Below are positions 7,612 through 14,915 of a DNA stretch of 38,840 bases, piece after piece. A program made the translations under genes and the position numbers. Origin of the DNA: Anaerolineales bacterium HSG24. GTDB lineage: Bacteria > Chloroflexota > Anaerolineae > 4572-78 > J111. The notes beneath the pieces were generated by a model. It saw nothing but the letters and a program-made list of their open reading frames with translations, did no database searches and was not told the DNA's origin. The stretch spans positions 1-38,840 of the forward strand of contig JAUCGB010000031.1 in NCBI GenBank assembly GCA_030377895.1, written 5' to 3'. Positions within the stretch are counted from its first letter, which is position 1; each line of letters begins with the position of its first letter.

Positions 7612-9369
7612 ATGTCTGATATTCGTCGTAAAGATTACAAGCAGGAGCTAACCCAATGTTTACAAGGGTATCCAGCCTTTGCCGAGTTTACCAAGGAGGC
7701 TCTGGCCGAGTTTGTAGATCGAGCCAAGTATGGTTTTTGTGAGCAGGGAGAGCGAGTCATTCATCAGGGAGACAGTCGGCAGGAGTTTTTTCTGGTTTTG
7801 CATGGGCAATTGCGTGCTTTAGATACCAGTCAAACCACCCCCCGACTGCTCAACTACCATACTGTGGGAGCTTGGTTTGGTCTGCGTTCTCTGTTGTACC
7901 ATCGCCCTCGTGCCGCCACAGTGGAGGTGGTCAGCGATAGTGTGGTAGCCGTTTTTGATGAGGAGGCTTGGCACTGGCTGTACGAGCATCAGCCCCAAAC
8001 GATTGAGGCGTTGCGTCAGGTTGAGCGAGGGTACGACACGCCCAACCTAACCCAGTTTCCCGGACGACAACCGGATGAGGCGGTCGTAATTGCCACCAAA
8101 CGGCATGTAATGGCCTTACTCCCGAATCTGGTTTGGCCGCTGTTATGGTTGATTGGGCCAGCCATCTACTTTGTGATTAGTAGCCTGCTCCAAGAGACCA
8201 TCATCGGGCCATGGTTGAGCCATCAATATTTCAGGCTGATGGCGACGGTTCCCTTTATCAGCCTGACATTGTTGACCTTTCTGTATAACTACCTCGACTG
8301 GCGCAACGATGATTTTATCGTGACCACCAAGCGCGTCATCCATATCGAGCGAATTTTGTTTTATGGCGAGGAACGACATGAAGCCCCCCTGACGCGGGTA
8401 CAAGATGTGACAATTGTAGCCGAGGGACTGTTGAGCAAATTCTTCGATTATCGAGATGTTGCCATTACCACCGCCGGAGTCGGCGTAATTCGGCTGACCA
8501 GTACTCGACAGGCCGAAGCGGTAAAAAATGCGATTTTGCAGGAACGTCGTCAAGCCACCGCTCGTGTCGAAGCGGCGGATGTAGCATCCCTCAGACAGGC
8601 CATCGCCCAGCGGCTCGATTGGGATGAAGTGGTTGAGCAGAACATCATGGCCGTAGCCGAAGCGCAAGGAATCAACATCAACCATGCCCCTACCCGCCAA
8701 CTGCCCGGCGTGCTGAACTATCTTTTCCCCCGCGTCAAAGAGGTAGCGGTTGACCCGTATGAGGGGTTGACGCTCACTTGGCGCAAACATTACGGCATCT
8801 TGCTAAAAATGGCTGGCCTGCCTCTGGTGCTGATGTCACTCTTGGGAACGATGTTTGTCGCCTCACTAATTGGTGGAGGCTCGCCGAGTATCATCCACTT
8901 ATTTCTTTTGCTAGGCATGATTGCGAATGGAGCATGGTATATCTGGAGATACGACGATTGGCACAGTGATACCTACATAGTCACCCCCAATCGTATTATT
9001 GACGTGGAAAGTAGCTCCTTTAAAACTAGTGGTGAGGTGCGCCGTGAAGGTACATTTGACCATATCCAGAACATCACCTATAACATCCCAAATTTTTATA
9101 GTAAACTGTTTAATGTGGGTGACGTGACGATTGAAACCGCCGGAAGCAAAGACACCTTTACCTTTGAGCATGTCTTTAATCCGAGCGCGGTTCAGCAAGA
9201 GATATTCAACCGCATGATTCTGCATCAACAGCGGCAACGGGAGCAAGAGCGAGAGGCAACCACAGGCCAGATTATCGACATGATTGGCGAATACCATCAC
9301 CTGTTTGAGAAAGTTCGCCCGCCCCAACCTGACACCACCGATTACAGCATGCTCAAAAAAGCGGCCTAG
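7612..9369 (+). CDS. Cyclic-nucleotide-binding domain protein with two bacterial PH domains
   Basis: The N-terminal residues 18-125 form a CAP_ED-like cyclic nucleotide sensor (FCEQGERVIHQGD, LVLHGQLRAL, a degenerate phosphate cassette around YHRPRAATVEV). There follow two membrane-hairpin plus bPH2 (DUF304-like) modules: hydrophobic segments about 165-228 with PH domain 233-310 (YNYLDWRNDDFIVTTKRVI), and segments about 400-440 with PH domain 443-530 (DTYIVTPNRIIDVESSSF). The C-terminus is charged. No enzyme domain is present, so I infer a membrane-associated sensor or scaffold. AAGGAG (7598-7603) is 8 nt before the ATG at 7612 but only 2 nt before the ATG at 7606, so 7612 is taken as the start. 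It is monocistronic. Confidence 0.85.
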   Translation: MSDIRRKDYKQELTQCLQGYPAFAEFTKEALAEFVDRAKYGFCEQGERVIHQGDSRQEFFLVLHGQLRALDTSQTTPRLLNYHTVGAWFGLRSLLYHRPRAATVEVVSDSVVAVFDEEAWHWLYEHQPQTIEALRQVERGYDTPNLTQFPGRQPDEAVVIATKRHVMALLPNLVWPLLWLIGPAIYFVISSLLQETIIGPWLSHQYFRLMATVPFISLTLLTFLYNYLDWRNDDFIVTTKRVIHIERILFYGEERHEAPLTRVQDVTIVAEGLLSKFFDYRDVAITTAGVGVIRLTSTRQAEAVKNAILQERRQATARVEAADVASLRQAIAQRLDWDEVVEQNIMAVAEAQGININHAPTRQLPGVLNYLFPRVKEVAVDPYEGLTLTWRKHYGILLKMAGLPLVLMSLLGTMFVASLIGGGSPSIIHLFLLLGMIANGAWYIWRYDDWHSDTYIVTPNRIIDVESSSFKTSGEVRREGTFDHIQNITYNIPNFYSKLFNVGDVTIETAGSKDTFTFEHVFNPSAVQQEIFNRMILHQQRQREQEREATTGQIIDMIGEYHHLFEKVRPPQPDTTDYSMLKKAA

Positions 9370-9411
9370 CTACCGGAGTGCAATCGCTTCAGCTCAGAGA
9401 AACATTTTCAC

Positions 9412-9474
9412 GTGACGCTACAAGCGTCACCTACGATAATTGAAGATAATTGGAGGTCACGCTTGTAGCGTGAC
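9412..9474. repeat. Palindromic repeat E1 (GTGACGCTACAAGCG)
   Basis: The inverted repeat begins GTGACGCTACAAGCGTCAC and ends GGTCACGCTTGTAGCGTGAC, with nested pairing. A second, inverted copy occurs at 28041-28085. It separates the convergent cNMP/PH and LysM-propeller genes and may serve as a hairpin stop for both. Confidence 0.75.
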
Positions 9475-9548
9475 AATAACCCGAAAAAGATTATCTGAAA
9501 GAAAGACTGTAACTCTCAGTCAGGAATCTGTATTCACGTTTATTTCGT

Positions 9549-10871
9549 TTATTTCGACCATGAAATTTGTTCGTCAATCCAACTACGGTTCCCGTAGGGA
9601 TGGACGGCCACAAAGGGAGTATAGTTTCCGCCATCATAGGCAAATAGAAGTTGCTTCTCGGTGCCATCAGGACGCATAATCCAGATGCTCCATGAACTGC
9701 CCGCGTCGGATAGATAGGCAATCCAACTACCATCAGAATTCCAAGTTGGCAAGCCTTCAGTATGGTTATCGTCCGTCAGGCGACGTGGTTCGGTGCCATC
9801 CGCATTAATTACGTAAATGTCCCAATTACCATCTACTGGATTTTGGTAGACAATCTGGTCAGAAATGGGTGACCAATCGGGATGGGTCAATTCGCTCCCT
9901 TCAACCACCACATTAAGCATGTTCGTGCCGGTATCAGCGGCAAACACAGGTCGAGCTTGCCCAATCCACAGGCCACACCGATTTCCGGTCAGGTCACAGC
10001 CACGATAGACAAACCGTTCATTATCCGGAGCCCATGAGGGTTGTCGCCCGGCAATTCGCAAATCTTCGGCATGCGGACCGCGTGGATCTTCGCCAGTCGT
10101 GTCGGCATACATGAACATAATCCGAGTAATCCCATCTCCGTTACGAGCCGTGTCAAAAATAATACGACTGCCATCAGGCGACCAGTCTGGGTGGCTATCT
10201 TCCAGAAAACCAGTAATATGACGGACATCGGTACTGTCTGTGGTGGCGGTCTGAATCCACGGATCGGCCATCGGTTTGGCGCAATCTTTATAAGGATGCG
10301 GCTCGCCGCTGTAGGTGTCGGGAATCGCCCCCCACCCCCGATAGGCCAAGTGGTCTCCGTCCGGCGAGAGGGCTGGCTCGCTGACGTTGTTCAGGCTGAA
10401 TATCTGCCGTTTGGCTTGACACATTTGGCTGTTGGTTAAACAGGCTTCCACGTCGATGATGTTGATTTCGTAGGTGCATCGCTTGGCAGCTGGGTTCCAG
10501 AAACTAAATGCGATTTTGCCACTTGGCGGTGGGCCTTCAAACTTTAACTTTGCCTCTGGATCAGGTTCCTCTTCGACAGGGGGCGGAGCGAAATCGGCAT
10601 AATTTACCGGAATCATCAGCTTATCCCCCACCTCAATCAAATTGACATCTTGAATATCAGCAAAAGAGTCATCCTCGACCCGTTTGACCGCAGTGGCTTC
10701 AACGATTTCATGGTATCGTTTGCTACTGCCTAAATATTTTTCGGACAAGGTCGACAGAGTATCATCGGCTTGGATGATGTGGACTTGTTCGCCCACTGTT
10801 TGGGCGAGGGTGGTTAGTGGTGCAACAAAAAACAGAAACAATATAAGTGAATATTTGAGTTTAAGCATCAT
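9549..10871 (-). CDS. Secreted LysM plus PD40 beta-propeller protein
   Basis: About 440 residues. A signal peptide (MMLKLKYSLILFLFFVAPL, cleavage near residue 23) is followed by a LysM domain at about 29-90 (VHIIQADDTLSTLSEKYLG ... VGDKLMIPV), expected to bind peptidoglycan or a similar glycan. A Pro/Glu linker leads to a propeller of at least five TolB-like blades with the motifs PALSPDGDHLAY, PDWSPDGSRIIF, PSWAPDNERFVY, PDWSPISDQIVY and PTWNSDGSWIAY. Two blade strands read IYVINADGTEPRRL and IWIMRPDGTEKQLL. I infer a cell-wall-attached binding protein; no catalytic site is seen. The start at 10871 was chosen for the signal peptide; upstream codons extend into a repeat region. The gene ends convergently with its neighbour. 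Confidence 0.85.
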   Translation of the reverse strand: MMLKLKYSLILFLFFVAPLTTLAQTVGEQVHIIQADDTLSTLSEKYLGSSKRYHEIVEATAVKRVEDDSFADIQDVNLIEVGDKLMIPVNYADFAPPPVEEEPDPEAKLKFEGPPPSGKIAFSFWNPAAKRCTYEINIIDVEACLTNSQMCQAKRQIFSLNNVSEPALSPDGDHLAYRGWGAIPDTYSGEPHPYKDCAKPMADPWIQTATTDSTDVRHITGFLEDSHPDWSPDGSRIIFDTARNGDGITRIMFMYADTTGEDPRGPHAEDLRIAGRQPSWAPDNERFVYRGCDLTGNRCGLWIGQARPVFAADTGTNMLNVVVEGSELTHPDWSPISDQIVYQNPVDGNWDIYVINADGTEPRRLTDDNHTEGLPTWNSDGSWIAYLSDAGSSWSIWIMRPDGTEKQLLFAYDGGNYTPFVAVHPYGNRSWIDEQISWSK

Positions 10872-10967
10872 AAAAAGGTAGCTAGAAATAATTGGCGTGC
10901 AGGCTTCTAACCCGCTATATGCAAGTAGGGAGGTCTGTACGTCAATTATTATCAGAAGTTTGTTGTT

Positions 10968-11083
10968 TCTCAGTAGGTAGTGCAGAAGTAGTGATACAGG
11001 CCGATTATCTACCCGCAAGTTTGGAACTTGCGGGTAGATAACCACAATGAATGACCACCACTATGCAGGGCTACCTCTCAGTA
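10968..11083. mobile_element. Family A element A3 with 8-bp target duplication
   Basis: The 100-bp element (10976-11075) starts GGTAGTGCAGAAGTAGTG, carries the cargo hairpin CTACCCGCAAG...CTTGCGGGTAG (11009-11037) and ends CTATGCAGGGCTACC. It is bracketed by TCTCAGTA at 10968-10975 and 11076-11083. It has no coding capacity and lies upstream of the LysM-propeller gene. Confidence 0.75.
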
Positions 11084-11280
11084 AGACTTAGTACCCAACA
11101 GAAAATTTAGTCTGAACTAATTAACACAGAGTTTCACAGAGGAACACAGAGTTTCACAGAGAAAAGCGATTTATTTTTTCTTTGTATTACTCTGTGAAAC
11201 TCTGTGCATCTCCGTGTTCCTCTGTGTTCCTGTTTTAGCTTTTCCCAAACTACTTTGTCGGGTAGCAAGAGTAAGATTCA
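11080..11280. mobile_element. Family C palindromic element C1 (CACAGAG repeats)
   Basis: A 179-bp element (11091-11269) has outer inverted ends GTACCCAACA...TTGTCGGGTAGC and inner arms made of CACAGAGTTTCACAGAGGAAC-type repeats and their complement. Imperfect 11-bp flanking repeats (AGTAAGACTTA and AGTAAGATTCA, 9 of 11) match the duplication seen at copy C2. The left flank overlaps the right duplication of A3, so two insertions abut here. Confidence 0.65.
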
Positions 11281-11325
11281 TTCTTTAACCATAATAATAT
11301 TTTACGAGCATACGCGCAAAAACCA

Positions 11326-11679
11326 TCATTCGTCATGTTCCAGTTCGTTGTTTGGCTCATCGTCATCAAACACTTCGGCCAAAATTGTGAGGGCTTGCTC
11401 GGCGAACTCTTCTGGAACCAGTACCTCAGCCCAACCTAACGGCCCGGTGGTCAGAGCCAACACCGAGCCAATGGCCTCCTGTTTAATTATGGCTGGAATC
11501 TCATGACTTTCCAACCGCGCTTTAATGATCATGGCTTCGGCAGGGTTGAGTTGGGTCGCCACCACCTGCCAGCGAGTCGGCTCCTCTCCACCATGCGTCG
11601 TTTCAGCAGTTTTGGGCTGAGTTTTTTCACTTTTTCGTCCTCCAAGCCAAGGCCAACGTCCTAACACCGTGTCTATCAT
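11326..11679 (-). CDS. DUF2007-type small protein
   Basis: The 117-residue protein has a charged N-terminus of about 35 residues, then WQVVATQLNPAEAMIIKARL, ESHEIPAIIKQEA and WAEVLVPEEFAEQALTIL, the pattern of the DUF2007 family (described as putative prokaryotic signal transducing proteins), and an acidic tail rich in D and E. The biochemical role of the family is unknown. AAGGAG lies at good spacing upstream of the start. It follows the glycoside hydrolase-like gene on the same strand, but a likely terminator lies between them, so it is probably transcribed on its own. Confidence 0.75.
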   Translation of the reverse strand: MIDTVLGRWPWLGGRKSEKTQPKTAETTHGGEEPTRWQVVATQLNPAEAMIIKARLESHEIPAIIKQEAIGSVLALTTGPLGWAEVLVPEEFAEQALTILAEVFDDDEPNNELEHDE

Positions 11680-11709
11680 AACTCTCTCCTTGAATGGGCC
11701 ACAATGATG

Positions 11710-11764
11710 TAAAAATCCAAACCTTTAGGCTTACTCTACTTCATCAAGCTTGAAGGCTTGGATT
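11710..11764 (-). terminator. Probable rho-independent terminator after the hydrolase-like gene
   Basis: On the - strand AATCCAAGCCTT pairs with AAGGTTTGGATT across a loop of about 27 nt, with one G-T pair, and is followed by a T-run (TTTTTAC). It lies about 80 bp after the stop of the - strand gene ending at 11843 and upstream of the DUF2007 start. Confidence 0.5.
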
Positions 11765-11842
11765 CCATTGATTCATTGATTCCATTCAAATGTTTGTCGA
11801 TTCGTCGAACTACAAGATACGGATTTATACAAAAAAACAAGT

Positions 11843-13399
11843 TTATCCGCTTTTATTCGCGTCCAATATCAGCCACCCACCCACCCCAATCATACTAATT
11901 AAAACCAAACCACCAAATCCGAGCGCGACCAAACGCCGTTTGCTCAAATTAAATTGCCCCATCGCGTTAATCCATGACGATTCAGGCGACTCGGCTGGCA
12001 CATCAACCGTGAATCGAGCGTTCAGACTGACCGAATCGGGAATCTCGACCAGCAGTCGAGGCGCGCCACCGATAAAGCAGTCGCCACCGCTACACTCCGC
12101 CGGAGGCAGCTTGAGGTGATATGTCCCCGCCAAGGCCGGCAACGGTTCAGCGTGACCAGTCTCATCAACCAGCATGGCTTGGTCAGCCTGAGCCTGAATT
12201 GTAACCAGACGAGGTGTCGGCGTTTCGTTCCAGACGACGGTAATCGCCTCATCACTCCGCTTGAAAATCAGCAAAGTTACCCCCGCCTGTCGATATAATT
12301 CCACCGTTTCAAATCCAGCTAAATATCGGGTCACGACCTGATAGGCGGCAAAGGCAGGTCGATGAGACTGGTCGCCTCGCACTAGTCCAAAGGGACGCAC
12401 ATCTTCAGGGTGGTCGGTGCTGTTGGTCAATTTGTACTGCTGAACCCGCTCTAAACCGGCAGCAAAGGCCAGCGCATGGATCTGAATCATAAACGCGCTC
12501 TGCTCACTGAGCGTTACCTCAAAGGGCAACTCCCGAAAATGGGGTGGCTCGATGGGGTCTTGACTAGGCGCGGCGTTGGTCTCATTGAGCCAAATCTCTT
12601 TGTCAGACAAGCCGTACACATCGAGCATGAACTGAATCTGACTCAAGATGTCGTAGTTCATTTGAGGTTTGTAGTAAAGATGGTAAGTTACACCATCAAA
12701 GTAGAAGTTGTTAGCTTCGGCCTGCGGGTCGTTGATGATAATCGACAGCAATCGGCCTAAATATTGGGGCTGATGATACTCGTAATCCCAAAAAAAGGTC
12801 AAGCCAGTCAGGTAAACTTTGGCCTGTGGATCAGCCTTTTTGATGGCGAGGTAGGCGGTTTTGTGTAGCTCGACAAACTCCCGTTCATTCCCATGCCACG
12901 TACTGCCCGGATGAGCGGTATCCCACACATCCGGCTCATTCCAGATAATCCAGTGCTGAATCCGGTCTTTATACTGCGTGATCAGTCGCTCGACAAAATC
13001 GCCCCAAGCCGGCATGTCCGGCACATCTTTGCCATTTGGTTGATTCGGGTTGTATGCCGGATGAGTGGTATCCCGCGCCCACGCCGGAGTGCGAACAATC
13101 AAGCCGACCACCTGTCGCCCGGCGGCTAAATCGGTAGCGATCAGCGGATCGGGGATGTTAGCCGGTTGCCACTCATCAGGGTTATTGGGTTGGAAGGTAT
13201 CCCAATAGAACTTAACACGAGTAAAGCCCACGCCCAACTCGTTTGCCGCCTCAAAATCGTCGAAGGTCTGCACTACGCCAAACCGAGGATCGGGGGTGGG
13301 TTCTTGGGCCTGAGCCGATTGGGGGCAAGGCATGAGGATTAGCAAACAGCTAACTAATATGAAAATCGGGTACGAATTGCGAAATTTACGAATTGGCAT
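11843..13399 (-). CDS. Secreted, membrane-anchored glycoside hydrolase-like protein (clan A fold)
   Basis: The 518-residue protein has a signal peptide (about 1-31, ending AQSAQA-like before QEPTPD). A TIM-barrel domain at about 36-370 resembles GH39/GH5-like enzymes: WIIWNEPDVWDT carries the expected acid/base Glu155 after Asn154, and EIWLNETNAAPS carries a Glu (273) where the clan nucleophile belongs. A beta-rich region follows (about 370-480), then a single membrane helix at about 490-512 and a short basic tail, so the enzyme is displayed outside the cell. The substrate cannot be read from sequence. The family assignment is moderate, but the NEP motif and the second Glu are good evidence of a retaining hydrolase fold. 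It is flanked by repeats on both sides and not in an obvious operon. Confidence 0.78.
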   Translation of the reverse strand: MPIRKFRNSYPIFILVSCLLILMPCPQSAQAQEPTPDPRFGVVQTFDDFEAANELGVGFTRVKFYWDTFQPNNPDEWQPANIPDPLIATDLAAGRQVVGLIVRTPAWARDTTHPAYNPNQPNGKDVPDMPAWGDFVERLITQYKDRIQHWIIWNEPDVWDTAHPGSTWHGNEREFVELHKTAYLAIKKADPQAKVYLTGLTFFWDYEYHQPQYLGRLLSIIINDPQAEANNFYFDGVTYHLYYKPQMNYDILSQIQFMLDVYGLSDKEIWLNETNAAPSQDPIEPPHFRELPFEVTLSEQSAFMIQIHALAFAAGLERVQQYKLTNSTDHPEDVRPFGLVRGDQSHRPAFAAYQVVTRYLAGFETVELYRQAGVTLLIFKRSDEAITVVWNETPTPRLVTIQAQADQAMLVDETGHAEPLPALAGTYHLKLPPAECSGGDCFIGGAPRLLVEIPDSVSLNARFTVDVPAESPESSWINAMGQFNLSKRRLVALGFGGLVLISMIGVGGWLILDANKSG

Positions 13400-13415
13400 G
13401 GCTTTTCTAAAGATA

Positions 13416-13618
13416 GGTACTCCTGCACATGTGATCCGGAGTGCAAAGCTTGCTTTGCCTGCGGCAAATCTGGCACTCCGAAATTCCCCATCACGGCTAT
13501 CAACTTAACGTGCGACAAATAATATCGTAACACAGTCTTTAGACTGTACGGGCTGAAGCATGTGCTACATGTCTTGGCTTACGTTGATAGTCCCCATCAC
13601 TACATGTGTAGGACTACC
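13416..13618. mobile_element. Family A element A4 interrupted by element B2
   Basis: Outer ends are left-type on both sides (GGTACTCCTGCACATGTG at 13416 and CATGTGTAGGACTACC ending 13618), with the TGCAAAGC cargo inside. Removing the family B insertion and one copy of its duplication leaves 97 bp, close to A3 (100 bp). No target duplication is visible around A4 itself. Confidence 0.75.
13486..13600. mobile_element. Family B miniature element B2 with 9-bp target duplication
   Basis: The 97-bp element (13495-13591), in reverse orientation relative to B1 and B3, starts GGCTATCAACTTAACG and ends TTACGTTGATAGT. It is bracketed by CCCCATCAC at 13486-13494 and 13592-13600. It is nested in the family A element A4. 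Confidence 0.85.
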
Positions 13619-13766
13619 CATTTTAATTGAATAGGTGGCATTGTGGCAAACAGCGTTTACTTGTTGATACTGAGCATGGTACAATGAGCGGGTAGCTTTT
13701 GTGTTTCAGAATATTTCAAAAGACGTATCTTTTGTATTATTCAAAAATATCATTTAAGGAGACAAC

Positions 13767-14741
13767 ATGGATTACAAACAGTTAGGACAAACTAATTTAC
13801 AAGTATCCCGCTTGTGTTTGGGAACTATGACTATGGGTTGGACATCAGACAAGGCCGAGTCGTTTGCGGTGATGGATTATGCCTACGAGCATGGCCTCAA
13901 TTTTTTTGATACCGCCGACATCTACTCCATGTGGGTAGATGGCAATGACGGCGGAGTGTCCGAAACATGGATTGGCGAATGGTTGACCGAACGCAACTTG
14001 CAAAACAAAATCATTATCGCCACCAAAGCCCGCGGGCGCATGTGGGAGGGGCCGGACGGGGAGGGGTTAAGTCGCAACCATCTGATGCGGGCGGTAGAAG
14101 ACAGTTTGCGCCGTTTGCAGATTGAGACGATTGACCTGTACCAAAGCCATTGGCCGGACGATAAAACACCCTTGGGTGAAACATTTCGGGCGTTTGAAGA
14201 TATGATTAAAGAGGGTAAGGTGCGTTATATTGGTTGCTCCAACCATTCGACCACACAACTGCAAGAGACGCTCGATCTATCGGCCAACAAACCAACAGGC
14301 AAGCCTCGCTACGAATCGCTCCAACCCCACTACAACCTTGTCCATCGGGCCGAGTATGAAACCGACTTGATGGCTCTGTGTGAAAAGCATGGTTTGGGCG
14401 TAATCCCCTACAGCCCTCTAGCTGGTGGATTTCTGACTGGTAAATATCGCCGCGATAATCAAAGTCCGACTGGCAGTCGAGGGTATGGCAATGATCGCAT
14501 GCAAAAGTATCTGAACGACAAAGGCTGGGCCATTATCGACGCGTTGACCGAGTTGAGCCAAACTCACAACTGCGCCATCCCCCAAACTGCCTTGGCTTGG
14601 CTACTGGCTAACCCGACCATCACTTCGGTGATTGTGGGTGCGAATCGGGTTGAACAACTAGCCGATTCCATTAACGCGGTAGACCTTGTCCTCAGCGAAG
14701 ATGAGAAGGCACGGTTAGATAATTTGCCTAGCCCGACGTAA
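13767..14741 (+). CDS. Aldo/keto reductase
   Basis: This is a cytosolic NADPH-dependent oxidoreductase of the AKR superfamily, 324 residues, the normal length. The catalytic tetrad is present: Asp48 and Tyr53 in FFDTADIYS, Lys87 in IIATKARG and His128 in IDLYQSHWPD. The C-terminal cofactor-binding segment TSVIVGANRVEQL is also visible. N-terminal YKQLGQTNLQVSRLCLGTM is typical of the group related to YajO, Tas and voltage-gated potassium channel beta subunits. The physiological substrate is unknown. AAGGAG lies 6 nt before the ATG. It stands alone. The last seven codons, including the stop, are repeated 95 bp downstream around a family A remnant. Confidence 0.9.
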   Translation: MDYKQLGQTNLQVSRLCLGTMTMGWTSDKAESFAVMDYAYEHGLNFFDTADIYSMWVDGNDGGVSETWIGEWLTERNLQNKIIIATKARGRMWEGPDGEGLSRNHLMRAVEDSLRRLQIETIDLYQSHWPDDKTPLGETFRAFEDMIKEGKVRYIGCSNHSTTQLQETLDLSANKPTGKPRYESLQPHYNLVHRAEYETDLMALCEKHGLGVIPYSPLAGGFLTGKYRRDNQSPTGSRGYGNDRMQKYLNDKGWAIIDALTELSQTHNCAIPQTALAWLLANPTITSVIVGANRVEQLADSINAVDLVLSEDEKARLDNLPSPT

Positions 14742-14850
14742 GGGCATGATTGTATGTTACCTACCCGCAAGTTTGGAACTTGCGGGTAGGTGATCACTAC
14801 ATGTGCAGGACTATCAATTTGCCTAGCCCGACGTAAGGGCATAATTGTAT
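14721..14850. repeat. 35-bp direct repeats flanking a family A remnant (A5)
   Basis: Positions 14721-14755 and 14816-14850 are identical but for one base and include the last codons of the reductase gene (ATTTGCCTAGCCCGACGTAA). Between them lie the cargo hairpin CTACCCGCAAG...GGGTAG (14761-14789) and a left-type end (ATCACTACATGTGCAGGACT). The right-type end is missing. Confidence 0.75.
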
Positions 14851-14915
14851 AACTTAAGGCGTGATAACGACATCGCAAAATATACCCTATTTTGTTCTTT
14901 ATTGTACTTACTCAA

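Noticed and set aside
8143..8790. 215-codon - strand frame opposite the cNMP/PH gene
   Set aside because: It is wholly antisense to a well-supported membrane protein gene, with no recognisable domain and no start signals.
9440..9679. 79-codon + strand frame after the cNMP/PH gene
   Set aside because: It begins in repeat E1 and runs antisense through the LysM-propeller gene, with no ribosome binding site and no conservation.
11091..11269. Family C element as a transcription terminator only
   Set aside because: A similar element with an exact 11-bp flanking duplication at 23200-23380 shows it is an inserted repeat; a terminator effect is possible but secondary.
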